A stretch of 64,000 bases of DNA. It comes from Burkholderiales bacterium C2. Lineage in GTDB: Bacteria > Pseudomonadota > Gammaproteobacteria > Burkholderiales > Burkholderiaceae_C. The DNA is taken from assembly GCA_005503085.1 (NCBI GenBank), contig SCOI01000026.1:23082-87081 (forward strand). Reading direction: 5' to 3'. Below, piece after piece: positions 25,678 to 33,456 of the stretch (within the stretch, counting starts at the first letter, position 1; each line of letters starts with the position of its first letter). The notes under the pieces are model-generated. The model ran no database searches and had not been told where the DNA came from. It saw only the letters and a program-made list of their open reading frames with translations. A program made the translations under genes and the position numbers.

Positions 25678-25932
25678 ATGAAGTGCCGAGACCATTGCGC
25701 CGCCTGCTGTATCGCGCCGTCGATCAGCTCGCCCATACCCGGGATGCCGCAGGGCAAGCCGGCCGGTGTGCGCTGCATCCAGCTCGACGAGCAGGACGCT
25801 TGCAAGATCTTTGGCCGGCCCGAGCGTCCGGCCGTCTGCGGCTCGCTGCAGCCCAGCGAGATGATGTGTGGCGAAACGCGCGAACAGGCCATGCGCTGGC
25901 TGGGCTGGATGGAGCGCGAGACAGCGCCTTGA
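25678..25932 (+). CDS. YkgJ family cysteine cluster protein
   Basis: The 84-residue protein has the YkgJ pattern of conserved Cys: CRDHCAACC at residues 3-11, then VRCIQL, ACKIFG, AVCGSL and MCGE. These may bind zinc or an iron-sulfur cluster. The function is unknown for the family. It is divergent from mnmG across 114 bases that carry the DnaA box. The ATG at 25678 has no strong Shine-Dalgarno visible. Confidence 0.88.
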   Translation: MKCRDHCAACCIAPSISSPIPGMPQGKPAGVRCIQLDEQDACKIFGRPERPAVCGSLQPSEMMCGETREQAMRWLGWMERETAP

Positions 25933-25980
25933 CAGGCGGCAGGCCTAGACTGGCTCCACAACAACGATGGAGACAAGCCC

Positions 25981-26964
25981 ATGCCCGTAGATCGCCGCCT
26001 TATTCTTCAATCCGGCCTGGCCGGTGCCGCCGGCCTGGTGGGCCTGCCGGCAGCCGCACAGGCCGGCCCCTGGCCGAGCCGCTCGGTGCGCCTGGTCGTG
26101 CCTTTTGCGCCGGGGGGCAGCAGCGAGATCGTCGCCCGCGCCACCGCCTTCGAGCTCAGCAAGACCCTGGGCCAGACCGTTTATGTCGAGAACAAGCCTG
26201 GCGGCGGCGGCAATATCGCGATGGGCGAGGTGGCCCGCGCCGATGACCAGCACACGCTGATCCTGGGTCATATCGGTACCTTGGCGGTAAACCCCTTCAT
26301 CTACGACAAGCTGCCCTTCGACACCAACAAGGATTTCAAGCCGGTGACCCTGCTGGCCAAGGTGCCCAGCCTCTATGTGGTCCATCCGGATGTGCCGGCC
26401 AAGGATCTCAAGGAATTCGTCGCGCTGGCCCGCAGCAAGCCCGGCAAGCTCAACTACGGCTCGGCCGGCAATGGCAGCGCCGGCCACCTGGCCTTCGAAT
26501 ACCTGAAGATGACCGGCAATCTCTTCATCCTGCACGTGCCTTACCGCGGCACCGGCCCGCAGCTGACCGATCTGCTGGCCGGCCGGCTGGATGCGGCGGC
26601 CGTCGGTGCGCCGGCCATCCTGCAATTCATCAAGACCGGCAAGCTGCGCTGCATCGCCACCGGTTCCAAGGAGCGCCTGCCCCAGCTGCCCGATGTGCCG
26701 ACCGTGGCGGAACAGGGCTTCCCGGGCTTCGAGATGACGCAGTGGTACGGGCTGAACGCACCGGCTGCTATGGCGCAGGCCCATATCGACAAGCTGGCGG
26801 TCGAGGCCGTCAAGGCGATCCGCTCGGTCAGCGCCAGGGAGCGCCTGGCCACCGATGCCGCCGAGCCGGTGGGCAACACCCCTGCTCAGTTCGGCAGTTT
26901 TATCGCCCAGGAGCAGCAGCGCTGGAAGGCCGTGATCGCCCGCGCCAAGATCAAGCCCGATTGA
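25981..26964 (+). CDS. Bug-family tripartite tricarboxylate transporter substrate-binding protein
   Basis: The 327-residue periplasmic binding protein starts MPVDRRLILQSGLAGAAGLVGLP with an AQA cleavage site; the two Arg are Tat-like. The Bug signature follows: WPSRSVRLVVPFAPGGSSEIVARATA, then VENKPGGGGNIAMGEVARA. Bug proteins are hugely expanded in Burkholderiales and often work without a linked TctAB. None is nearby here, so the ligand is unknown. The 3' end overlaps the convergent DUF2061 gene by 14 bases. Confidence 0.92.
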   Translation: MPVDRRLILQSGLAGAAGLVGLPAAAQAGPWPSRSVRLVVPFAPGGSSEIVARATAFELSKTLGQTVYVENKPGGGGNIAMGEVARADDQHTLILGHIGTLAVNPFIYDKLPFDTNKDFKPVTLLAKVPSLYVVHPDVPAKDLKEFVALARSKPGKLNYGSAGNGSAGHLAFEYLKMTGNLFILHVPYRGTGPQLTDLLAGRLDAAAVGAPAILQFIKTGKLRCIATGSKERLPQLPDVPTVAEQGFPGFEMTQWYGLNAPAAMAQAHIDKLAVEAVKAIRSVSARERLATDAAEPVGNTPAQFGSFIAQEQQRWKAVIARAKIKPD

Positions 26965-27163
26965 GGCCGGAGAACCGAGTCAGACGCGGCAGGTGCTGGG
27001 CGATGCGGTCCCAGTGCTTGTCGTGGAAGTAGTGCATCACGGTGTTGACCATCGGTTCGACAAAGGTCACGGCACCGGCGATCGCGACATCGCCGGTCAG
27101 CGCATAGGTGACGCCGAAGGCGGTGCCCAGGTGCAGGATGCCGAAGCTGGCGGTTTTGGCCAT
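26951..27163 (-). CDS. DUF2061 family small membrane protein
   Basis: The 70-residue protein matches DUF2061: ASFGILHLGTAFGVTYALTGDVAIAGAVTFVEPMVNTVMHYFHDKHWDRI is the conserved two-helix core, ending in the family's EP..NT...YFH..W motif. It is an inner membrane protein of unknown function. It ends on the opposite strand within the Bug gene, sharing 14 bases as TCA-N8-TGA. The ATG at 27163 has GGAGTAAC upstream. Confidence 0.85.
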   Translation of the reverse strand: MAKTASFGILHLGTAFGVTYALTGDVAIAGAVTFVEPMVNTVMHYFHDKHWDRIAQHLPRLTRFSGLNRA

Positions 27164-27258
27164 GGTGTTACTCCTATCGATATCGAAAATCAGATAGGAG
27201 AATGCTAATGATTCCCATCTGGGCCGGCCAGTTGAATCTGGCCATCGTGGCGATAGCC

Positions 27259-27302
27259 CCCCCCCCTCGGGGGACCTCGCGCGAAGCGACAGGTCTAGGG
27301 GC
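27259..27302. repeat. REP-like structured intergenic element
   Basis: A run of C residues ends in CCCCTCGGGGGACCT, then GACCT (27273-27277) pairs with AGGTC (27291-27295) around CGCGCGAAGCG, and TAGGGGC closes the outer stem. The CCCCTCGGGGGA core is shared with the element at 722. It separates the DUF2061 gene from the 3' end of the peptide exporter gene and could also serve as a transcription stop. Confidence 0.5.
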
Positions 27303-27306
27303 GCGA

Positions 27307-29454
27307 TCAGGCCTGGGCGCCTGGTGGCGGCACGCTGCGCAAATCCTGCGCGACCCGGCCCTGCTGCAAGGTGATGACGCGCTGCGCCGCCGCAATCGTC
27401 TCCGGCCGGTGTGCGATCACGATGCGGGTCAGCGGCAGCTGGCGCAGCGAGGCATTGACCTGGCGCTCGCGCTCCACGTCCAGTGCGCTGGTGGCCTCGT
27501 CGAGGAAGAGGAAGGCCGGCTTCTTGTACAGCGCGCGGGCCAGCAACACGCGCTGGCGCTGGCCGCCGGACAGGCTGGAGCCCATATCGCCGATCAGGCT
27601 TTCGTAGGCCATGGGCATCGCGACGATGTCCTCGTGCACGCAGGCCAGCACCGCGCAGCGCTCGATCCAGGCGGCATCGGCCTCGGGGTCGAAGAAGGAG
27701 ATGTTGTCGGCGATGCTGCCGGCAAACAGCTGGTCGTCCTGCATCACCGTGCCGATGCGCGCACGCCAGTCTTGCAGGCCGATCTGCGACAGCGCCTGCT
27801 GGCCGAGCCGGATCTCGCCCGATTGCGGCGCATGGATGCCCAGCATCAGCTTCAGCAAGGTGGTCTTGCCGCAGCCCGAGGGGCCGACGATGGCGACCGA
27901 CTCGCCGGCCTCGATGCGCAGGCTACAGCCGGAGATCACCTCGGGCTCGCCGTCGGCATAGCGGAACGACACCTCGCTCAGCTCCAGCGCCGCCGCCTGC
28001 TCGACCGGGCGGGGCAGGGCGGGGGCCTCGCTCGGCTCGGGCGCCGTCAGCACGATATCGGCAAGGCGCTCGCCCTGCAGGCCCAGCATCTTCAGGCTCA
28101 CCGCCTTGTCGATCAGCGCGCTGATGCGCAGGCTGAACTGTTCCTTGTAGGCCATGAACGCGAACAGCATGCCCACCGACAGCTGCCGGTCCAGCACCAG
28201 CAGGGCGCCTAGCCAGATGATGATGACGCGCTCCAGCCCGAACAGCAGCTTGTTGGCCACGCCCATGCCCAGCTCCAGCCGGTGCGTGCCGAGCTGGGCG
28301 TTCATGGTCTCGACCACCAGATTGGCAAAGCGCGCGCTGCGGTCGGCCTGGGCATTGAAGAGCTTGACGGCCTGGGCCCCGCGCAGCGACTCCAGGAAGT
28401 GGCTGGTCTGGCGCGCCTCGTGCACCAGGGCCTCCTCCGAGGCCAGCCGCAGCGGCCGGAAATAGACCCAGCGCAGCAGACCATAGGCCAGCACGGCGGC
28501 CAGCGCCACCAGGGCCAGACGCGGGCTGTAGATCCACATCATCACCAGCGTGATCAGCACCATCAGCCCGTCCAGCAGGGCCTCGATGAAGTGGGTGGTC
28601 AGCGTCTGCTGCATCTGCTGCACGCTGCCGAAGCGCGACAGGATGTCGCCCAGATGGCGCTTCTCGAACCAGGCCAGCGGCAGGCGCAGCAGATGGGTGA
28701 ACACATTGCTGAGCCACTGCAGGTTCAGGCTGGCCGAGAGCTGCAGCACGGCCCAGGAGCGCAGCGCACCGATGCCCACCTGCAGCAGCACCAAGAGACC
28801 GAAGCCCAGGCCCAGGGTCACCAGCAGGTCGTGGTCGGCGCTGACCAGCACCCCGTCCACCACCCATTGCATGAAGAAGGGCGACAGCAGCACCAGCAGC
28901 TCCAGCGCCAGCGCCAAAGCCAGGATTTGGGCCAGCGAGCGCTTCAGCCCGGTGATGCGGCCCAGCAGCTGCTGCCAGCGGATCTTGGGCGGTGCCGGCT
29001 TGGGCGCGAAATCGGCGCCGGGCCGCAGTTCCAGCACCACGCCGGTGAAGTGGCGCGACAGCTCGGCCAGCGTGATCCAGCGCTGGCCGGCCACCGGGTC
29101 GTGCAGCAGCGCCCGGTCGCCGCGCACCTCGGCCAGCACGACGAAGTGCTTGAAGTCCCAGTGCAGGATGCAGGGCAGCTGCAGCTGGGCCAGATGCTCG
29201 GGTTCGGCGCGCAAGGCCCGGCTGGCCAGGCCCAGCTGGTCGGCCATCCGGACCAGGTCGGCCATCGTTGCGCCCTTCAGCGACAGCGAGAAGCGCCCGC
29301 GCAGCTCGGCCAGATCGCAGCGCTGGCCATGGAAGCTGGCCACCATCGCCAGGCAGGCCAGTGCGCATTCGGCGCCCTCGGTCTGCAGGATCAGCGGCAG
29401 CCTGGAGCGCCGGCCCAGGCCCAGGTGCAGGCGGTTCAACAAGGACTCAGACAC
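27307..29454 (-). CDS. C39 peptidase-containing ABC transporter (double-glycine peptide exporter)
   Basis: This 715-residue bifunctional exporter cuts the leader of double-glycine peptides and exports the core. The N-terminal C39 domain keeps Q24, catalytic C30 in EGAECALACLAM, H103 in KHFVVL and D119 in HDPVAG. A six-helix transmembrane domain follows at about residues 170-440. The ATPase has Walker A GPSGCGKTT, signature LSGGQRQR and Walker B FLFLDEATSALD. All catalytic residues are present, so it should process leaders as well as export. It overlaps the HlyD gene by 8 bases. The matching peptide gene lies upstream at 30744. Confidence 0.94.
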   Translation of the reverse strand: MSESLLNRLHLGLGRRSRLPLILQTEGAECALACLAMVASFHGQRCDLAELRGRFSLSLKGATMADLVRMADQLGLASRALRAEPEHLAQLQLPCILHWDFKHFVVLAEVRGDRALLHDPVAGQRWITLAELSRHFTGVVLELRPGADFAPKPAPPKIRWQQLLGRITGLKRSLAQILALALALELLVLLSPFFMQWVVDGVLVSADHDLLVTLGLGFGLLVLLQVGIGALRSWAVLQLSASLNLQWLSNVFTHLLRLPLAWFEKRHLGDILSRFGSVQQMQQTLTTHFIEALLDGLMVLITLVMMWIYSPRLALVALAAVLAYGLLRWVYFRPLRLASEEALVHEARQTSHFLESLRGAQAVKLFNAQADRSARFANLVVETMNAQLGTHRLELGMGVANKLLFGLERVIIIWLGALLVLDRQLSVGMLFAFMAYKEQFSLRISALIDKAVSLKMLGLQGERLADIVLTAPEPSEAPALPRPVEQAAALELSEVSFRYADGEPEVISGCSLRIEAGESVAIVGPSGCGKTTLLKLMLGIHAPQSGEIRLGQQALSQIGLQDWRARIGTVMQDDQLFAGSIADNISFFDPEADAAWIERCAVLACVHEDIVAMPMAYESLIGDMGSSLSGGQRQRVLLARALYKKPAFLFLDEATSALDVERERQVNASLRQLPLTRIVIAHRPETIAAAQRVITLQQGRVAQDLRSVPPPGAQA

Positions 29455-30685
29455 GTCGGGCCAGACTCAGCAAAGGTTCGAAAATCCACTCGATCAGGCG
29501 GCGCTTCTCCAGCAGCACATCGGCGTCCAGCTGCATGCCGACCGCCAGCGGCTGTTCCTGCCCGTAGGCGGCCACCGACTGATGTTCCAGGGCAACGGTA
29601 ATGCGGTACAGCGGCTCGTTGCCGTTGTTCTCGCCCAGCGGTAGGGCGGCCAGATCCTGGCTCGCCAGTGGGGTGCGCGAGACCTGCAGCACCCGGCCGT
29701 GCTGATGGCCGAAGCGCTGATAGGGGAAGGCCTGGTAGCGCAGGCGCACGGCCTGCTCGGGGCGTACAAAGCCGACCGCGCTGGACGGCGCATACAGATG
29801 GGCCAGCATCTGGGTCTGCGCCGGCAGCACCTGGGCCAGTGCCATCGAGGGGTTGACCGGCTGACCTGGCTCGGCCTGCACCGTGCTGACGACGCCATCG
29901 GCCGGCGCCCGCAGTATCAGCCGGCGCCGCGCCTCGGTCTCCAGGCCCAAAGCCTTCAGGCTGGCCAGGTCTCGGGCGATCTGGCCCTGCTGCACCTGGC
30001 TGCGCAAAGGCAGCTCGCGCGCCTCGGCCTGCAGGGCCAGCAGATCTCGCTGCGAGGCCTCGCGCTCGCGTGCCAGGTTCTGGGCCTGGGCCTGGGCCAG
30101 CAGCAGCTCCTGGCGCTTGTTCTGCAGCAGGGTGTCGGAGTAGAAGCCCTGCTGGCGCAGCGCCTCATGCTTGCCCAGATCCTCGCGCAGCAGGCGCAGC
30201 CGTTCGGCATAGGCCTGCGCCTCGACGGCGGCGGCGGCCAGCTCCCGCTGCAAGGTGGCGATGCGGGCCCGCAGGCTCTCGTCCTGCTGGCTGGCCAGGC
30301 GGCGCTGCTGCTCGGCTGCCGCATTCAGAGAAAGTTGGCGCTCGCTCAGGCTTTGTGCCACACCCTCGCCGGCACCACTGGCGGCGTCCAGGCTCAGCAC
30401 GAACAGCACATCGCCGGCCTTGACTGCCTGGCCCTCGCTGACCTGGCGGGCCAGCACCGTGGCCGCCTGCGGCGAGCTGATGCGCAGCACGCCGCGGTCC
30501 GGCACCAGATAGCCGGCGACACGGGCCTTGCGGCTGTACTCGGCCGTGCACAGAAAAGTGACGACCAAAAAAACACTGCCCACGGCAACAGCCGTGAGCA
30601 GCTTCAGCGAGAGGGGCCTGAGAAGTTGAATGCTGCCAAGCCAGGCTTGCTGCTGGCCGGCCAGCGCCTCTTTACGAAACAGCAT
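29447..30685 (-). CDS. HlyD family membrane fusion protein
   Basis: The 412-residue adaptor has one N-terminal membrane helix (LLTAVAVGSVFLVVTFLC) and a periplasmic part with a biotinyl-lipoyl-like half (PDRGVLRISSPQAATVLARQVSEGQAVKAGDVLF). A long coiled-coil hairpin lies at about residues 120-260, and the second half-motif begins LRAPADGVVSTVQAEPGQPV. It joins the inner membrane exporter to an outer membrane channel such as TolC; no channel gene is nearby. It precedes the C39 ABC gene with an 8-base overlap and follows the peptide gene by 58 bases. Confidence 0.93.
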   Translation of the reverse strand: MLFRKEALAGQQQAWLGSIQLLRPLSLKLLTAVAVGSVFLVVTFLCTAEYSRKARVAGYLVPDRGVLRISSPQAATVLARQVSEGQAVKAGDVLFVLSLDAASGAGEGVAQSLSERQLSLNAAAEQQRRLASQQDESLRARIATLQRELAAAAVEAQAYAERLRLLREDLGKHEALRQQGFYSDTLLQNKRQELLLAQAQAQNLAREREASQRDLLALQAEARELPLRSQVQQGQIARDLASLKALGLETEARRRLILRAPADGVVSTVQAEPGQPVNPSMALAQVLPAQTQMLAHLYAPSSAVGFVRPEQAVRLRYQAFPYQRFGHQHGRVLQVSRTPLASQDLAALPLGENNGNEPLYRITVALEHQSVAAYGQEQPLAVGMQLDADVLLEKRRLIEWIFEPLLSLARRV

Positions 30686-30708
30686 TCAGACTCGGCACAA
30701 AGATGCCC

Positions 30709-30720
30709 GCTCGCGCGAGC
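30709..30720 (-). promoter_or_regulatory. 12-base palindrome between peptide gene and exporter genes
   Basis: GCTCGCGCGAGC is a perfect palindrome in the 58-base gap. In RNA it can form only a short hairpin without a real loop. It may slow polymerase or mark a processing point so that peptide mRNA exceeds exporter mRNA. No T-run follows. Confidence 0.35.
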
Positions 30721-30743
30721 CGATGACAGCGAGAACTTGTGAT

Positions 30744-30911
30744 TTACCAGGTGCTCTTGGGGGCCTGGGTGGACAGGATCTGTGCGCCCCAGGTGCTCTT
30801 CGGTGCACCGCCGCTGACCAGATGCAGCAGGCTGGCGTCAATTTCGCGGGGTGCTGCCAGCTTGTCGTTCGACAGGGTTTGCGACGGGGAAACTTGCTTT
30901 TGGTTTTGCAT
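30744..30911 (-). CDS. Double-glycine leader peptide with repeated APKSTW core
   Basis: A 55-residue precursor read from ATG at 30911, with GGAG 6 bases upstream. Residues 1-35 form a typical GG leader: it ends LLHLVSGG and has hydrophobic residues at -4 (V32), -7 (L29) and -12 (I24) before G34-G35, the spacing that C39 peptidases read. The predicted 20-residue core A36-W55 is APKSTWGAQILSTQAPKSTW, with APKSTW at both ends. The two copies differ at the first three codons (GCACCGAAG, GCCCCCAAG), so selection on peptide sequence is likelier than a recent DNA duplication. The core has no Cys. It sits directly before the HlyD and C39 ABC genes, which encode its obvious export route. The function could be a bacteriocin or a signal; I know of no family for it. 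Confidence 0.85.
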   Translation of the reverse strand: MQNQKQVSPSQTLSNDKLAAPREIDASLLHLVSGGAPKSTWGAQILSTQAPKSTW

Positions 30912-30985
30912 GACCGGCTCCAAATTCGTTGAAGTGCGAGGAAGTGCACAGAACGAATTTGAGCAGCAAGAACATTCATGAGTAA

Positions 30986-31001
30986 CTGTCAACTCTTACA
31001 G
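30986..31001. promoter_or_regulatory. lux-box-like operator 1, upstream of the peptide gene
   Basis: CTGT-N8-ACAG, with an extra A/T pair outside, has the half-site sequence and spacing of the Vibrio lux box. On the minus strand a perfect TTGACA -35 hexamer (30992 to 30987) overlaps its downstream half, as in class II LuxR activation. It lies 75 bases before the peptide ATG. No strong -10 follows, as expected for an activator-dependent promoter. It matches 12 of 16 bases with the site at 31794. Confidence 0.6.
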
Positions 31002-31022
31002 TGGGGGATGTACGGCAGCGTG

Positions 31023-31736
31023 CTAGCGTATTAGGCCTAAGCGCAACGCTTTGAGAACGGCTTGATGCTTGTTATGGCTGCCCAGCTTGTGCATCGCGTT
31101 ATTGATATGCAGCACCGCCGTCCGCTCGGTGATGCTCAATATCGTGCCGACCTCCCAGGCCGTCTTGCCCTCCATGGTCCAGCGCAGGCATTCGAGCTCG
31201 CGCGGCGTCAGCTTGGGCGCGTCCAGCTGCTGCTCCGGCGGCAGCAGCACGCGCATCGCCGCATCCAGCGCATGGACCGCAAACAGCTGCAGATCGGCCA
31301 CCAGCCGGGTCAGCTCGGTGGCGTCCTTGGGCAAGGCCTTGTCGCGGTCCACCCCCAGCACGAAGTGCCGCCCCTCGGGCAGATGCAGGGCCAGGCAGAT
31401 GCCGGTTCGATAGCCAAAGCGCGCCTGGGTTTCCCATAGGTCGCCCGCACCCTCTCTCGCATAGGTTTTTTGATCCCAGACGATTGGAACGCTATGACGC
31501 TTGCAATGCTGCATCACCGGGTCTTGCCGACCGAGCTGGGGGCTGTCCATCGCCTCCCTAAATCCCGGAGGGCAGTTGTCGATAACGATGAACTCCGACT
31601 TGCTGATCGCATGGTCGACCACGGTGATCGCCGAGAAGGTCTCGAATTCCAAGGCTTCCGTGAAGCGGCTGATCTCCCCGCGAAATTCATCACGGGTTCT
31701 GGCTTCGAGCACCGACTGGTAACCGCCCTGCAGCAT
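31023..31736 (-). CDS. LuxR-type regulator with autoinducer-binding domain (LuxR solo)
   Basis: The 237-residue protein has an N-terminal autoinducer-binding domain (about residues 20-165) and a C-terminal LuxR HTH (LTPRELECLRWTMEGKTAWEVGTILSITERTAVLHI). Of the six residues conserved in AHL receptors, D-P (RQDPVM), the second Trp (VPIVWD) and the Gly (GYRTGI) are present. Aligning CPPGFREAM with YPxxWxxxY puts Phe and Met in place of W57 and Y61 (TraR numbering). No luxI is in the window, so it is a LuxR solo, perhaps with a non-AHL ligand. It lies 111 bases upstream of the peptide gene on the same strand. Operator-like sites lie on both sides of it. Confidence 0.85.
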   Translation of the reverse strand: MLQGGYQSVLEARTRDEFRGEISRFTEALEFETFSAITVVDHAISKSEFIVIDNCPPGFREAMDSPQLGRQDPVMQHCKRHSVPIVWDQKTYAREGAGDLWETQARFGYRTGICLALHLPEGRHFVLGVDRDKALPKDATELTRLVADLQLFAVHALDAAMRVLLPPEQQLDAPKLTPRELECLRWTMEGKTAWEVGTILSITERTAVLHINNAMHKLGSHNKHQAVLKALRLGLIR

Positions 31737-31793
31737 CTAACTTGTTTCCAATGGCTTGACCGGGCCGCAGCTGCGGCGCCGGACGTCATATCC

Positions 31794-31809
31794 CTGACAA
31801 GGTTTACAG
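31794..31809. promoter_or_regulatory. lux-box-like operator 2, in the luxR-type gene promoter region
   Basis: CTGA-N8-ACAG is one base off the CTGT-N8-ACAG pattern. It shares CTGnCAAnnnTTACAG with the site at 30986, which is 12 identical bases of 16. It lies 58 bases before the LuxR-type start and 83 bases before the divergent gene at 31892, so it could control either or both. Confidence 0.5.
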
Positions 31810-31891
31810 CTAGCGATTTACGTTGCCCGTCAGCAAACTGGCAAGACCCAGAACGCTTGGTTCCACAACCGCACCCGAAAATCTATAGACA

Positions 31892-32260
31892 ATGACTCCA
31901 GCTTGGATTGTGTACGCATGGCCACGGATTTTGTGTGAGGCGGAACGCGCACCGCGTCTGCATTTCGCGCATTTAAGCACCCGGGTGTTGGTGTCGGGAG
32001 ACGCCGAGCATCCGGCCCTGGGGCAAACCCTGTGGACCGGTGAATCCGACAGCGGCGCCGCCGGGGTCGCCTGGGACTGGATCCGTCTGCCCGAGGGCGT
32101 GGTCGCGATGGTCGATCCGATGTCGCTGGTGACCAATCTACAGTTCCTGAGCCCGGCCGGCGAGGTGCTGGCGCCCATGCAATCGGTGCTGCAGCTCAAC
32201 GAGATTGTCCATGCGCTGCCCTGGCAGAACGAGGTGCAGCGCGTGCTCGGTCTGCACTGA
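31892..32260 (+). CDS. Hypothetical protein divergent from the LuxR-type gene
   Basis: The 122-residue product is not recognised. It has no signal peptide; the sequence is rich in Trp and Pro near the start (AWIVYAWPRIL), then GVAWDWIRLPEGVVAMVDPMSLVTNL. A compact alpha/beta fold is likely. There is no clear Shine-Dalgarno before ATG 31892, so the start may be wrong; a GTG lies seven codons in. It is divergent from the LuxR-type gene across 155 bases that contain lux-box-like site 2, so it may belong to the same regulon. It ends 18 bases before the end of the convergent ABC permease gene. Confidence 0.6.
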   Translation: MTPAWIVYAWPRILCEAERAPRLHFAHLSTRVLVSGDAEHPALGQTLWTGESDSGAAGVAWDWIRLPEGVVAMVDPMSLVTNLQFLSPAGEVLAPMQSVLQLNEIVHALPWQNEVQRVLGLH

Positions 32261-32277
32261 AGCGATCCAGCACTTCC

Positions 32278-33456
32278 TCACCGGGCTACCGCGCTGCGCA
32301 TCGAGCGGGCCACGAAGGCCAGGCAGACCCAGGTCAGCGCCACGCCCACCGCCATCGAAGGCAGCAGCTTGGGCCAGGGCAGCGCCTCGCCCTTGAGCAC
32401 CAGCATCATCAGGCTGTTCTGCGCCAGGCCCGGCACCCAGTAGTACCAGGCCGCCTCGCCGCCCGGGTTCAAGAGGCTCACCATCGGCGCCAAGGCCACC
32501 AGGGTGATGACGATGGTGGTGCTGGCTTGGGCTTCCTTGAAGGTCTTGGTGCGGATCGCGATGGCCATCAGCAGCGCGCCCAGCCCGGCCGCCAGCGGCA
32601 GCTGCAGCAGCACGAACACCGCCACCTCGTAGCCGCCGAACTGGAACATCGCCTGCAGGCTGTCGCTCTGGATCAGGCGCTGGGCCGGGATGAAGCTCAG
32701 ATTGGCCAGCACGGCCACTACCATGCCCAGCAGGGCCACCGCGCCCCATTTGCCCAGCACCAGGGCCATATGCGGGGCCGGGTTCATCAGGAGCGGCTCC
32801 AGCGAGCCGCGCTCGCGCTCGCCCGAGGTGCTGTCCAGCGCGGCGGTCAGCGCGCCGTAGAGCACGGCCATGATGATGAACATCGGCACGATCGCCGTCA
32901 GCCGCGCCGCGCGCGCCTGCGTGCTGGCCAGATCGCGCTCCTCCACCAGCACCGGCTGCAGCAGGCTGGCCGAGACGCCGCGCAGCGCCAGCAGCACGCC
33001 GGCGCGCTCGCGGTTGAAGCCCTGCAGCAGCCGGCCCAGCGTGCCGACGCTGGCGCTGGCGCGCTGATTGGCACTGTCGCTGACCAGCTCCACAGCCGGC
33101 TGCTCACCGCGCGCCAGCGCGGCCTCGAAGTCCGGGCCTATCACCAGCACCGGATCGAGCAGGGTGGTGGCACGCAGCCCGGCCTCGTAGTCGGCCGGCG
33201 CGGTCTTGATCGTGTAGGTCTGGCGCTCCAGGAAGTTGCGCAGGGTCGGCGCGTGTTCGATGCCGACGACCAGGATCTCGCGCTTTTCGGCCCGCTCCTC
33301 CAGAGAGGCGATCAGGCCGGACAAGGCCAGCAGCAGCAGCGGCCCCATCAGCACCGCCGGAATCAGCAGCCTCAGCAGGGTGCGGCGGTCGCGCAGCGCA
33401 TCGACCACCTCCTTGGCAAACACCACCCGCAGCGCGCGCGTGAAACTCTTGCTCAT
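32278..33456 (-). CDS. ABC transporter permease, NatB-like (ABC-2 type)
   Basis: The 392-residue permease has one N-terminal helix after a short cytoplasmic start (VFAKEVVDALRDRRTLLRLLIPAVLMGPLLLLAL), a large extracytoplasmic loop to about residue 185, then five helices. The motif TSGERERGSLEPLLMNPAP is the ABC-2 family signature seen in NatB sodium-export permeases. It overlaps the ATPase gene by 4 bases (ATGA). Sodium as substrate is a family guess; drugs or peptides are possible. Confidence 0.9.
   Translation of the reverse strand: MSKSFTRALRVVFAKEVVDALRDRRTLLRLLIPAVLMGPLLLLALSGLIASLEERAEKREILVVGIEHAPTLRNFLERQTYTIKTAPADYEAGLRATTLLDPVLVIGPDFEAALARGEQPAVELVSDSANQRASASVGTLGRLLQGFNRERAGVLLALRGVSASLLQPVLVEERDLASTQARAARLTAIVPMFIIMAVLYGALTAALDSTSGERERGSLEPLLMNPAPHMALVLGKWGAVALLGMVVAVLANLSFIPAQRLIQSDSLQAMFQFGGYEVAVFVLLQLPLAAGLGALLMAIAIRTKTFKEAQASTTIVITLVALAPMVSLLNPGGEAAWYYWVPGLAQNSLMMLVLKGEALPWPKLLPSMAVGVALTWVCLAFVARSMRSAVAR

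Noticed and set aside
28282..29601. 439-codon plus-strand frame over the ABC exporter
   Set aside because: Low-complexity Gln/His/Arg product without any family pattern; the minus strand encodes a full C39 exporter.
30744..30911. Streptide-like Lys-Trp crosslinked peptide
   Set aside because: The spacing is KxxW, not KxxxW, and no radical SAM or modification gene is in the neighbourhood.
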